NCBI RefSeq assembly: GCF_000612585.1
Contig: NZ_JFCA01000031.1
Span: 1 to 64,000 of the forward strand
Direction of reading: 5' to 3'
Source: Pseudomonas sp. CHM02
GTDB lineage: Bacteria; Pseudomonadota; Gammaproteobacteria; Pseudomonadales; Pseudomonadaceae
DNA: 64,000 bases
The translations under genes and the position numbers were made by a program. This document shows, one piece after another, positions 44,720-54,642 of the stretch (its first letter is position 1; every line of letters starts with the position of its first letter). The notes below the pieces were generated by a model. It searched no databases, had not been told where the DNA came from, and saw nothing but the letters and a program-made list of their open reading frames with translations.

Positions 44720-46185
44720 CAATCTATTCCCAATTCTTTCCAGATCGCATCGACACGCGCCGTGACGGCTTCATCCTTGACGATCACCCGGCCCCACTCG
44801 CGGGTGGTTTCACCCGGCCATTTGTGGGTGGCGTCCAGGCCCATCTTCGAACCCAGGCCCGATACGGGAGAGGCGAAATCGAGGTAGTCGATCGGCGTGT
44901 TGTCGATCATCACCGTGTCGCGCTTGGGGTCCATGCGCGTGGTGATGGCCCAGATCACGTCGTTCCAGTCGCGGGCATTGATGTCGTCGTCGGTGACGAT
45001 AACGAACTTGGTGTACATGAACTGTCGCAAAAACGACCACACACCGAGCATTACCCGCTTGGCATGGCCCGGGTACGACTTCTTCATGGTCACGATGGCC
45101 ATGCGATACGAGCAGCCTTCCGGCGGCAGGTAGAAGTCGGTGATCTCCGGGAATTGCTTCTGCAGGATCGGCACGAACACTTCGTTGAGCGCCACGCCCA
45201 GGATAGCCGGCTCATCCGGCGGACGACCGGTGTAGGTGCTGTGGTAGATCGGCTTGATCCGATGGGTGATGCGCTCGACGGTGAACACCGGGAAGCTGTC
45301 GACTTCGTTGTAGTAGCCGGTGTGGTCGCCGTAAGGGCCTTCATCGGCCATTTCGCCCGGATGAATCACCCCTTCGAGGATGATTTCAGCGGTGGCCGGC
45401 ACTTGCAGCTCGTTGCCACGGCATTTCACCAGCTCGGTGCGGTTACCGCGCAACAGGCCGGCGAAGGCGTATTCGGACAGGCTGTCAGGCACCGGGGTCA
45501 CAGCACCGAGGATGGTGGCCGGGTCGGCGCCCAGGGCCACGGAGACCGGGAACGGCTTGCCAGGGTGTTTCTCGCACCACTCGCGGAAATCCAGCGCGCC
45601 GCCACGGTGGCTCAGCCAGCGCATGATCACCTTGTTGCGGCCGATCACTTGCTGTCGGTAGATACCGAGGTTCTGGCGGTCTTTGTTCGGGCCCTTGGTG
45701 ACGGTCAGGCCCCAGGTGATCAGCGGGCCGACATCGCCGGGCCAGCAGGTCTGCACGGGCAGCATGGCGAGGTCGACGTCATCGCCTTCGATGACCACTT
45801 CCTGGCACACCGCGTCCTTGACCACTTTGGGGGCCATGGCAATGATCTTGCGGAAGATCGGCAGCTTCGACCAGGCATCCTTGAGCCCCTTGGGCGGCTC
45901 GGGCTCCTTGAGGAAGGCCAGCAGCTTGCCGATCTCGCGCAACTCGCTGACCGACTCGGCGCCCATGCCAAAGGCCACGCGCTCGGGGGTGCCGAACAGG
46001 TTGCCAAGCACCGGGATATCAAAGCCGGTCGGATTCTCGAACAGCAGCGCCGGGCCCTTGTTGCGCAAGGTACGGTCGCAAATCTCAGTCATCTCCAGCA
46101 CCGGGGAAATCGGCATCTGGATACGTTTCAACTCTCCGCGCTGCTCAAGTTGCTGCACGAAATCCCGAAGATCCTTGAATTTCAT
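44719..46185 (-). CDS. ubiD: 3-octaprenyl-4-hydroxybenzoate decarboxylase
   Basis: This 488-residue prenylated-FMN enzyme removes the carboxyl group from 3-polyprenyl-4-hydroxybenzoate in ubiquinone synthesis. The N-terminus MKFKDLRDFVQQLEQRGELK and the segment ERITHRIKPIYHSTYTGRPP match UbiD. I chose the ATG at 46185, since E. coli UbiD has the same KxxDLRDF start; a GTG four codons earlier is also open. It needs the flavin prenyltransferase UbiX, which is not in this window. The reductase gene follows and is translationally coupled. Confidence 0.93.
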   Translation of the reverse strand: MKFKDLRDFVQQLEQRGELKRIQMPISPVLEMTEICDRTLRNKGPALLFENPTGFDIPVLGNLFGTPERVAFGMGAESVSELREIGKLLAFLKEPEPPKGLKDAWSKLPIFRKIIAMAPKVVKDAVCQEVVIEGDDVDLAMLPVQTCWPGDVGPLITWGLTVTKGPNKDRQNLGIYRQQVIGRNKVIMRWLSHRGGALDFREWCEKHPGKPFPVSVALGADPATILGAVTPVPDSLSEYAFAGLLRGNRTELVKCRGNELQVPATAEIILEGVIHPGEMADEGPYGDHTGYYNEVDSFPVFTVERITHRIKPIYHSTYTGRPPDEPAILGVALNEVFVPILQKQFPEITDFYLPPEGCSYRMAIVTMKKSYPGHAKRVMLGVWSFLRQFMYTKFVIVTDDDINARDWNDVIWAITTRMDPKRDTVMIDNTPIDYLDFASPVSGLGSKMGLDATHKWPGETTREWGRVIVKDEAVTARVDAIWKELGID

Positions 46186-46244
46186 TAACCATGCCACCCG
46201 TAAAATAGGCGTACATCCTACCTGCTCTGACGGCGGCTGGCAGC

Positions 46245-48227
46245 TTAATTGGCCGTCAGCCCCCGTGATTGCAGAGAACGGAACAGCGGTTCCAGAAAGG
46301 CCTCGATGTGCCGCGCGCCCACATCAGAGAGATGGTTGTCGTCGGTGTAGAGCGCGCGGCCATTGAGTTCGACCCGACACAGGCCATCGGCGCCACACAG
46401 CAGGGGGGCGGGGTCCAGTACGCCGACGCCGCTGTCGGCGGCCGCCAATTCGTCGAAAAGTCGAGTGATAAAGGCCTGGCGCTCCACGTGTTCCTCCAAG
46501 GGCAGCCCTTCCCTGTCCACCGGGCGGTGCATCATCGTCAGGCGACTGAGGCGGTACGGCACAATGATTTCCTGCAACGGCACTTCCTTGACCAGCCATA
46601 CCCGATGCCCGGCGGCGCGCAACCCGCTGATGCGCTCGCGCAGGCCCTGGGCGAACCGCTGTTCAGCCACGGCACGCACGTACTTGCCAGTGCCAGGCTC
46701 TTTTAGCGCGTGCTCTTTGTCCCCTGACATTTGCCCATAGAGGTACAGGCTCCAACGTGCCGCCAAAACCACATCGCTGAACGACTGTTCGGCCAAGGCT
46801 TTCTCGACGCGCTGGTTGAAATGCGCACAACGGGCGATATTTTCCAGACCATCCAGCGGCATACAGCCGGCGAAACTGGCCTGGACCAGGCTGATATCGT
46901 GTCGATTGGCAGCGTCCTCCAGGGCCGGAATCAACGCGGTGGCATGGCTGTCACCCCAAACCAGCGCGGACACCGAGCGGCCTTTGGGGCCGAAGTGGCA
47001 GAACAGGCGGTCATCCGGCGTGTCCTTGTCGGCCATGCAGGCCATCAACGCCGGGCTCCATGTCTTTGCCTGGGCATAACGCAGCGCCTGCTCGGACAAG
47101 CGCCAAGGCACACCGTCGGCTTCGCGCAACGCCAAGCCGGTAAAACCGAGGCCCAGGATGCCGGCGAGGCCGGCTGCCAGGATTGCCTTGCGCCCGGCCA
47201 GCAAGCGCTTTTCGCGAAACGGTGCTTCCACGAATCGCCAGGACAGATAACCCAGCACCAGGCTCAGCAGCAGAAGGCCGGCCAGCTCAAGCGTGCTCAA
47301 GCCATCCACCGCGGCATAGTTGGCGTACACGAACACCGGCCAGTGCCACAGGTACCAGGAATATGAAATAAGCCCAATACCCACCATCACCCGCGAGCTC
47401 ATCAGGCGCCCGACCCAAGTGTGTTGCTGTCCGTTGGCCCAGATCAACCCGACCACGCCCAGCACCGGCAGCAGCGCGGCCGCACCAGGGAACGGTGTGT
47501 GTCGATCAAAACCGAACACGGCAATCAGGATCAGGCCCATGGACACCAGGCTGACCCCTTGGGCCACGGCCGGCGAGGCGCGCCAGTTACGCATGGGCAG
47601 TACCGCCAGCATGGCCCCGGCGAGTAATTCCCAGGCACGCAGGTGCAACAGATAGAAGGCTTTTTGCGGCTGATGCGTGACCGCCCAGACACTCATGCCG
47701 AAAGACACCAGCAGCACGCCGAACAGCGCCAGGCGCCAATACTTCAAACGGCTTGAAAGCAGTGTCAGCAAAAGCGGGAAGACGATGTAGAACTGTTCCT
47801 CCACCGCCAGCGACCAGGTATGCAATAACGGCTTGATATCAGAGGCGGCGTCAAAATAACCGTGCTGGCGTGCAAACAACAGATTGGAACTGAATGTCGC
47901 CTGGTAGTGCACCGAGCGCCCCAACGCTGCGTAGTCCTTGGGCGCCAGCAGGAACCAGCCCGCCACCAGCGTCGTCGCCATCATCACGAACAGTGGCGGC
48001 AGGATACGCCGGGCGCGGCGCGCCCAGAAATCAACAAAACTGAAACGCCCGGCCTGGCGTTCTCGCCAGATGATCGAGGTGATCAGGAAACCGGAAATCA
48101 CAAAAAACACATCTACGCCGACGAAGCCGCCCGAGACGCCCGGTACACCAAAATGGAACAGCACAACAGCCAGGACAGCAATGGCACGCAGGCCGTCGAT
48201 GTCTCTCCGATAAGCAAGAGTGGTCAT
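46245..48227 (-). CDS. OafA-like acyltransferase with C-terminal SGNH domain
   Basis: This 660-residue protein has an acyltransferase-3 membrane domain (about 1-360, ten or more spans, starting YRRDIDGLRAIAVLAVVLFH with the active histidine in FHFG). The C-terminal periplasmic SGNH hydrolase-like domain has the nucleophile block VWGDSHAT and the DxxH block in DNHLSDVG. Such enzymes O-acetylate cell-surface polysaccharides or O-antigen. It is single and placed before rho as in P. aeruginosa, from memory. The acceptor sugar is unknown. Confidence 0.9.
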   Translation of the reverse strand: MTTLAYRRDIDGLRAIAVLAVVLFHFGVPGVSGGFVGVDVFFVISGFLITSIIWRERQAGRFSFVDFWARRARRILPPLFVMMATTLVAGWFLLAPKDYAALGRSVHYQATFSSNLLFARQHGYFDAASDIKPLLHTWSLAVEEQFYIVFPLLLTLLSSRLKYWRLALFGVLLVSFGMSVWAVTHQPQKAFYLLHLRAWELLAGAMLAVLPMRNWRASPAVAQGVSLVSMGLILIAVFGFDRHTPFPGAAALLPVLGVVGLIWANGQQHTWVGRLMSSRVMVGIGLISYSWYLWHWPVFVYANYAAVDGLSTLELAGLLLLSLVLGYLSWRFVEAPFREKRLLAGRKAILAAGLAGILGLGFTGLALREADGVPWRLSEQALRYAQAKTWSPALMACMADKDTPDDRLFCHFGPKGRSVSALVWGDSHATALIPALEDAANRHDISLVQASFAGCMPLDGLENIARCAHFNQRVEKALAEQSFSDVVLAARWSLYLYGQMSGDKEHALKEPGTGKYVRAVAEQRFAQGLRERISGLRAAGHRVWLVKEVPLQEIIVPYRLSRLTMMHRPVDREGLPLEEHVERQAFITRLFDELAAADSGVGVLDPAPLLCGADGLCRVELNGRALYTDDNHLSDVGARHIEAFLEPLFRSLQSRGLTAN

Positions 48228-48330
48228 AAATCAATGGTCAGCCAGATACGAATGGGGATGAGCGTAGCTGCACCCATCTTTTTGTTTCTTAACTGACACT
48301 CAAGGTGAGTAAACCTCCCCTTTTCGACAC

Positions 48331-48365
48331 AAAAAAAATGGCGCCCCTGAGGGCGCCATTTTTTC
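48331..48365. terminator. Bidirectional terminator after rho
   Basis: ATGGCGCCC and GGGCGCCAT flank a four-base loop, with eight A residues before the stem and six T residues after it, so it can end transcription on both strands. It lies about 20 bases beyond the rho stop on the reverse strand. Confidence 0.9.
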
Positions 48366-48382
48366 GGACCTGAAACGTCGTA

Positions 48383-49642
<1,260 letters not shown>

Positions 49643-49676
49643 ATAGGAATGACGTAATCATTTATGGAGGGGGGAA

Positions 49677-49695
49677 ATTAAGCTTTTGGCTTAAT
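49677..49695 (-). promoter_or_regulatory. Hairpin in the rho leader
   Basis: ATTAAGC and GCTTAAT form a perfect seven-base-pair stem with a five-base loop, 35-53 bases upstream of the rho start, in the leader RNA if transcription begins further upstream. It could help control rho, which is autoregulated in other bacteria. The role is inferred. Confidence 0.4.
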
Positions 49696-49838
49696 GAGGC
49701 CGCGCCGCAGAGAAGGCGACAGGATCGCGTACTAATCGAAAAGGAATGCGTCGGCGACGGCTTGCAGGGGGCAGTGGAGAAACCAGTGCGGGGCCGAATG
49801 TACCACCTGAGTTTCAGAGCGTCTAGCCCTGTTTCACG

Positions 49839-49867
49839 AAAAAGCCCCGCTATTTGCGGGGCTTTTT
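49839..49867 (-). terminator. Rho-independent terminator of trxA
   Basis: AAAGCCCCGC and GCGGGGCTTT form a ten-base-pair stem with a five-base loop TATTT and flanking A/T runs on both sides, about ten bases after the trxA stop. The run of A and T on both flanks allows function on either strand. Confidence 0.9.
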
Positions 49868-49876
49868 TGATGACGC

Positions 49877-50206
49877 TTAGATGTTCGCGTCGAGGAAAGC
49901 TTGCAGCTGAGACTTCGACAGCGCGCCGACCTTGGTCGCCTCGACGTTGCCGTTCTTGAACAACATCAGCGTAGGAATACCACGCACGCCATGCTTGGCC
50001 GGGGTTTCCTGGTTCTCGTCGATGTTCAGCTTGGCAATGATCAGCTTGCCTTCGTAGGTAGTCGCAATGTCGTCCAGGACTGGAGCGATCATTTTGCAAG
50101 GGCCACACCATTCAGCCCAGTAGTCAACCAGCACCGGGCCTTCAGCCTTGAGTACTTCGGCCTCAAAGGTCGCGTCGGTGACGTGCTTGATAAGATCGTT
50201 GCTCAT
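49877..50206 (-). CDS. trxA: Thioredoxin 1
   Basis: This 109-residue redox protein reduces protein disulfides through the CGPC active site (C34 and C37 in WAEWCGPCK). The start MSNDLIKHVTDATFEAEVLK at 50206 matches the normal length; a 14-residue longer frame is not conserved. The usual structural motif VRGIPTLMLFKNG with the cis-proline is visible. It lies upstream of rho on the same strand, as in E. coli, with its own terminator between, so the two are separate units. Confidence 0.96.
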   Translation of the reverse strand: MSNDLIKHVTDATFEAEVLKAEGPVLVDYWAEWCGPCKMIAPVLDDIATTYEGKLIIAKLNIDENQETPAKHGVRGIPTLMLFKNGNVEATKVGALSKSQLQAFLDANI

Positions 50207-50327
50207 GGATGTCTCCGGATTGTAAGCAAAAAAAACGTGGCCCATCATAGCCGCCCTTCCCCCGTTCAGGAAGCCGCCTCTGATTGAGTCTTCCTATGAT
50301 GGCGCATGAGTTTGGGTATAGCCCGAC

Positions 50328-51024
50328 TCACGGCGTTACGGGCGTCACGAAGGCAATGCCCGTACGCAGCGCCGCGTTGCGCACGTGTTCCTGCATGGTT
50401 TTCTGCGCTGCCGCACTGGCACGCCGGGCCAGGGCGCGCAGGATCCTGCGGTGCTCCTGCCAGGTTTCCATGGCCCGCTCCGGCCGGATGAACGGTAGTT
50501 TCTGGCTCTCCAGGAATACCTCGGCACTCGCGCTGAGGATGCTCACCATCGCCTGGTTACCACTGGCCAGCAGAAGGCGCTGGTGGAATTCGAAATCGAG
50601 CCGGGCAGCCGCTTCGAAGTCGCCAGCCTTGAGCACCTTGCGCATGGCCTCGACATTATCTTCCAGACTGTCCAGCTCATCGATGCTCAGCGTCACTGCC
50701 GCCAGCCCCGCCGCGAACCCTTCCAGGGCGTAGCGCAACTGGAAGATATCCAGCGGCGTGGCCTGGGCCGCAAAGGGCCAGGCAAACCCCGGCGACTCCT
50801 CGGCCGCCTGCACGAACACGCCCTTGCCGGGCTGCACACTGACCACGCCCAAGGCACACAGGGGACGACAGCGCCTCGCGCAATGACGCCCGGCTGACCC
50901 CCAGTTGTACCGCCAGGTCGCGCTGGGACGGCAAGGCATCGCCTGGCCCGAAGCCTTGCTCCTTGATCAGTTTGCGGATGGCCTGCAGGGCCGCTTCCGG
51001 TACGGCTTGGGCGATGGAATTCAT
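50328..51024 (-). pseudogene. Frameshifted FadR/GntR-family regulator
   Basis: The N-terminal part from ATG at 51024 (MNSIAQAVPEAALQAIRKLI, with the winged-helix LPSQRDLAVQLGVSRASLRE) and the C-terminal FCD ligand domain (from about SVQPGKGVFVQ to FVTPVTP at 50328) lie in different frames. They join at the run of four G at 50861-50864 (CCCC on the coding strand). Removing one C gives the expected reading LREALSSLCALGVVSVQPG. So the gene is either truly broken or carries a sequencing error. It is divergent from the amino-acid transporter operon and would be its regulator. Confidence 0.85.
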
Positions 51025-51150
51025 AAAAAACTCAAGGTTCCAGTCAATGGATCGGCTAGTTGTAAAGCTATTCGAAGCCGCCGGCAAGCCACGCCCCAAA
51101 GGGGCTCGCGCAGTTTTGTCGACGCTCGAAAAGGGTGCGAAAACGCCGAG

Positions 51151-51175
51151 CACTGTTCAGACCAGTCCGACCACA
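51151..51175. promoter_or_regulatory. Possible FadR-type operator
   Basis: Within the divergent region the two copies TCAGACCA and TCCGACCA repeat nine bases apart (GTTCAGACCAGTCCGACCAC). FCD-type GntR regulators often bind TGGTnnnACCA-like sites, so this may be an operator for the broken regulator. The evidence is thin. Confidence 0.25.
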
Positions 51176-51288
51176 CCAGCTCAACAAATCCCGGCCTTGC
51201 AGACGATTCGCAAGGTAATGGCATGGGCTGTGCAATCACGGCATGCACCCAATGCAGAAAATTCCTTCGCCCTTCTCGGAGAGTTGCC

Positions 51289-52074
51289 ATGACCAAACGC
51301 TACAGCGCCCTGCTTACTGCCCTGTTTGCCAGCCTGATGCTGAGCCAGGCACCCGCCCAGGCCAATGGTCTGGACGACATCGTTGCTCGTGGCACCCTCA
51401 AGGTCGCCGTGCCCCAGGACTTCCCGCCGTTCGGCTCGGTAGGCCCCGACATGAAGCCCCGCGGCCTCGACATCGACACCGCCAAGCTGCTGGCCGACCA
51501 GCTCAAGGTCAAGCTGGAACTGACCCCGGTCAACAGCACCAACCGTATTCCGTTCCTCACCACCGGCAAGGTCGACCTGGTGATTTCCAGCCTGGGCAAG
51601 AACGCCGAGCGCGAGAAAGTCATCGACTTCTCCAAGGCTTATGCACCGTTCTACCTGGCGGTGTTCGGCCCGCCTGAAGCCGCCATCAGCAGCACCGACG
51701 ACCTCAAGGGCAAGACCATCAGCGTGACCCGTGGCGCCATCGAAGACATCGAACTGACCGCCGTCGCGCCCAAGGAAGCCACGATCAAACGCTTCGAAGA
51801 CAACAACTCGACCATCGCCGCCTACCTGGCCGGCCAGGTCGACCTGATCGCCAGTGGCAACGTGGTGATGGTGGCGATCAGCGAACGCAACCCTAAACGT
51901 GTGCCGGCGCTGAAAGTGAAGCTCAAGGACTCGCCGGTGTACGTGGGCGTGAACAAGAACGAGCCGGCGCTGCTGGACAAGGTCAACCAGATCCTGGTTG
52001 CGGCCAAGGCCGATGGCAGCCTGGAAAAGAACGCTATGCAATGGCTGAAAGAGCCGCTGCCCGCCGATCTGTGA
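51289..52074 (+). CDS. Polar amino-acid ABC transporter, binding protein
   Basis: This 261-residue periplasmic protein of SBP family 3 has a signal peptide (MTKRYSALLTALFASLMLSQ, cleavage near QA-N) and the amino-acid-binding fold with LDIDTAKLLADQLKVKLEL and GKVDLVISSLGKNAEREKVI. I chose the ATG at 51289; the longer frame is a non-coding extension. It is first in the operon with two permeases and an ATPase. The ligand is a polar amino acid or opine; the class cannot be narrowed safely. Confidence 0.9.
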   Translation: MTKRYSALLTALFASLMLSQAPAQANGLDDIVARGTLKVAVPQDFPPFGSVGPDMKPRGLDIDTAKLLADQLKVKLELTPVNSTNRIPFLTTGKVDLVISSLGKNAEREKVIDFSKAYAPFYLAVFGPPEAAISSTDDLKGKTISVTRGAIEDIELTAVAPKEATIKRFEDNNSTIAAYLAGQVDLIASGNVVMVAISERNPKRVPALKVKLKDSPVYVGVNKNEPALLDKVNQILVAAKADGSLEKNAMQWLKEPLPADL

Positions 52075-52091
52075 AGCGACGGAGCTGACTT

Positions 52092-52760
52092 ATGGCGTAT
52101 CAATTTGACTTTGTACCGGTGCTGGCCAACACCGACCTGTTGTTGCGCGGCGCGCTGTTCACCCTTGAGCTGACCGCTATCGGCGCCATCCTGGGCGTAG
52201 CGCTGGGCACCGTCGGCGCCGTGGTGCGGGCGTGGAAGATCCAGCCGTTCGCCTGGTTCTTTGGCGTTTATGTCGAGTTGATCCGCAACACGCCGTTCCT
52301 GGTGCAGCTGTTCTTCATCTTCTTCGGCCTGCCGTCCCTGGGGCTGAAGATCACCGAATGGCAAGCCGCCGTGCTGGCGATGGTGATCAACCTGGGCGCT
52401 TACTCCACGGAAATCATCCGCGCCGGTATCCAGGCCATTCCGCGTGGGCAACTGGAAGCCGCGGCGGCGCTGGCCATGACACGCTTCGAAGCTTTCCGCC
52501 ACGTGGTGCTGCTACCGGCGCTGGGCAAGGTGTGGCCGGCCCTGAGCAGCCAGATCATCATCGTGATGCTCGGTTCGGCGGTGTGCTCGCAGATCGCCAC
52601 CGAAGAGCTGAGCTTTGCCGCCAACTTTATCCAGTCGCGCAATTTCCGCGCATTCGAAACCTATGCCCTGACCACTTTGGTGTACCTGTGCATGGCACTG
52701 ATGATTCGCCAGTTGCTCAATTGGATCGGCCGCCGCTTCGTGATGAGGAACAGCCGATGA
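52092..52760 (+). CDS. Polar amino-acid ABC transporter, permease 1
   Basis: This 222-residue HisM/GlnP-type permease has about five membrane spans and the coupling segment EAAAALAMTRFEAFRHVVLL. It starts 17 bases after the binding-protein gene and ends overlapping the second permease by four bases (ATGA). The pattern YVELIRNTPFLVQLFFIFFG is highly typical of the family. It forms the channel with the second permease. Confidence 0.9.
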   Translation: MAYQFDFVPVLANTDLLLRGALFTLELTAIGAILGVALGTVGAVVRAWKIQPFAWFFGVYVELIRNTPFLVQLFFIFFGLPSLGLKITEWQAAVLAMVINLGAYSTEIIRAGIQAIPRGQLEAAAALAMTRFEAFRHVVLLPALGKVWPALSSQIIIVMLGSAVCSQIATEELSFAANFIQSRNFRAFETYALTTLVYLCMALMIRQLLNWIGRRFVMRNSR

Positions 52761-53407
52761 GTGATTTCTCCTTCTGGGACATCGTGCGCAACCTGGCCAC
52801 CGGCCTGCAATGGACCTTGCTGCTTTCACTGGTGGCGTTTGTCGGTGGCGGCGTGATCGGTTTGCTGGTGATGACGATGCGCATCAGCCGCAAAGCCTTC
52901 CCGCGCAACCTTGCACGTGCCTACATCGAACTGTTCCAGGGCACGCCGCTGCTGATGCAGCTGTTCCTGGTGTTTTTCGGCATTGCCCTGCTGGGTGTGG
53001 ATATCTCGCCCTGGCTGGCAGCGGCGATTGCCCTGACCCTGTTTACCAGCGCCTACCTCGCCGAAATCTGGCGCGGCTGCGTCGACTCCATTGCCCATGG
53101 GCAATGGGAAGCGTCGGCCAGCCTGGCGCTTAACCCGCTTGAGCAATTGCGCTACGTGATCCTGCCCCAGGCGCTGCGCATTGCCGTGGCGCCGACGGTG
53201 GGTTTCTCGGTGCAAGTGGTCAAAGGCACCGCCGTGACCTCGATCATCGGCTTCACCGAACTGACCAAGACCGGCGGCATGCTCGCCAACGCCACCTTCG
53301 AACCCTTCATGGTCTACGGCCTGGTGGCCCTTGGTTACTTTTTGCTCTGCTACCCCTTGTCCCTCAGCGCGCGCTACCTGGAAAGGAGACTGCATGCCTC
53401 TGCTTAG
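52757..53407 (+). CDS. Polar amino-acid ABC transporter, permease 2
   Basis: This 216-residue permease begins MSDFSFWDIVRNLATGLQWT at 52757, overlapping the first permease by four bases. The longer frame that runs through the previous gene is a shadow. It has five or so spans and the coupling segment EASASLALNPLEQLRYVILP. Its end overlaps the ATPase gene start by 14 bases, so translation of the cluster is tightly coupled. Confidence 0.9.
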   Translation: MSDFSFWDIVRNLATGLQWTLLLSLVAFVGGGVIGLLVMTMRISRKAFPRNLARAYIELFQGTPLLMQLFLVFFGIALLGVDISPWLAAAIALTLFTSAYLAEIWRGCVDSIAHGQWEASASLALNPLEQLRYVILPQALRIAVAPTVGFSVQVVKGTAVTSIIGFTELTKTGGMLANATFEPFMVYGLVALGYFLLCYPLSLSARYLERRLHASA

Positions 53408-54131
53408 AATTTCCGCCCTGCATAAGTATTACGGCGATCACCATGTACTCAAGGGCATCGACCTGACCGTTGAAGAAGGTCAGGTAGTGGCGATCATCGG
53501 TCGCAGCGGCTCGGGCAAATCCACCCTGCTGCGGACTCTCAACGGCCTGGAATCCATCAATGATGGCGTGATCGAGGTCGATGGCGAATACCTCGACGCC
53601 GCACGCGCTGACCTGCGCAGCCTGCGGCAGAAAGTCGGCATGGTGTTCCAGCAGTTCAACCTGTTCCCGCACCTGACCGTCGGCGAAAACGTGATGCTCG
53701 CGCCGCAAGTGGTGCAAAAAGTGCCCAAGGCCAAGGCCGCTCAGTTGGCCAGGCAAATGCTCGAGCGGGTTGGGTTGGGTGAGAAGTTCGACGCCTTCCC
53801 CGATCGCCTGTCCGGCGGCCAGCAACAACGTGTGGCGATTGCCCGCGCCCTGGCCATGTCGCCCAAGGTGTTGCTGTGCGACGAAATCACCTCGGCCCTC
53901 GACCCGGAGCTGGTCAACGAAGTGCTCAGCGTGGTGCGCCAATTAGCCAAGGACGGCATGACCCTGATCATGGTGACTCACGAGATGCGTTTCGCCCGGG
54001 AAGTCGGCGACAAGCTGGTGTTCATGCACCAGGGCAAGGTACATGAAGTGGGTGACCCTAAAGTGTTGTTCGCTAGCCCGCAAACCGCCGAGCTGGCCAA
54101 CTTCATTGGCTCTACGGAACACTCGGACTGA
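53394..54131 (+). CDS. Polar amino-acid ABC transporter, ATP-binding protein
   Basis: This 245-residue ATPase of the GlnQ/HisP group has Walker A GRSGSGKST at 36-44, the signature LSGGQQQR and Walker B VLLCDEITSALD, where isoleucine replaces the usual proline of DEP. I chose the ATG at 53394, preceded by GAAAGGAGA. It is the last gene of the four-gene transporter. Its 3' end overlaps by 20 bases with the convergent fimbrial gene at 54112, with no terminator between them. Confidence 0.92.
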   Translation: MPLLRISALHKYYGDHHVLKGIDLTVEEGQVVAIIGRSGSGKSTLLRTLNGLESINDGVIEVDGEYLDAARADLRSLRQKVGMVFQQFNLFPHLTVGENVMLAPQVVQKVPKAKAAQLARQMLERVGLGEKFDAFPDRLSGGQQQRVAIARALAMSPKVLLCDEITSALDPELVNEVLSVVRQLAKDGMTLIMVTHEMRFAREVGDKLVFMHQGKVHEVGDPKVLFASPQTAELANFIGSTEHSD

Positions 54132-54642
54132 CCAGTTCGAACTGGCCATGCCCTTCCAGCAATACCTCTCGACGTACCGAGAGAGCATCAGCCGGCAATT
54201 GAACCGCTATTTCCACCTGGGCCGTCAGCCGATGGCCCGTCACCGGCACGCCGCCAGTGCTTGCATACAACGCATGACCCGGTAACAGCTGCCCGCTGGA
54301 GGCTTCATCGGGCTGCCATGATACCGGCCTGCCGTCGACCTGAACCTGCCTCAGGTTCAAGGTAAAACGCCCTTGCCGCCCGAACTTAAAGCCTTGGGCA
54401 TCGGCGGCGACACCACTGAAACGCAGCGCCATCGTCGAGGCATTCGTGCAAAGCACGCTCAGGTGCAGCGTACGTGGCGTGTCCAGCGTCACTATCGCCC
54501 TGCCGGAGGACGCTTGCGAAGGACGAATCACCCCATAGTCGACCCGAGGATCGCTCAAGGTCATCCGGCAGTTGTCGGCCTGTGCCTGGCTCGCCACAAG
54601 GGCCACCCACAACAGCCACAGGCTCCTGCGCTTAGCGAACAT
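54112..54642 (-). CDS. Putative fimbrial minor subunit or tip protein
   Basis: This 176-residue protein has a signal peptide (MFAKRRSLWLLWVALVASQA, cleavage near AQA-D) and a beta-rich mature part starting DNCRMTLSDPRVDYGVIRP. It resembles small spore-coat-U/DUF1120-like fimbrial subunits and ends ELVSPSVP. It is last in the fimbrial operon, and its start overlaps the usher stop by 11 bases. A tip or adhesin role follows from this place in related operons, not from a recognised binding domain. Its 3' end overlaps the convergent ABC ATPase gene by 20 bases. Confidence 0.68.
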   Translation of the reverse strand: MFAKRRSLWLLWVALVASQAQADNCRMTLSDPRVDYGVIRPSQASSGRAIVTLDTPRTLHLSVLCTNASTMALRFSGVAADAQGFKFGRQGRFTLNLRQVQVDGRPVSWQPDEASSGQLLPGHALYASTGGVPVTGHRLTAQVEIAVQLPADALSVRREVLLEGHGQFELVSPSVP

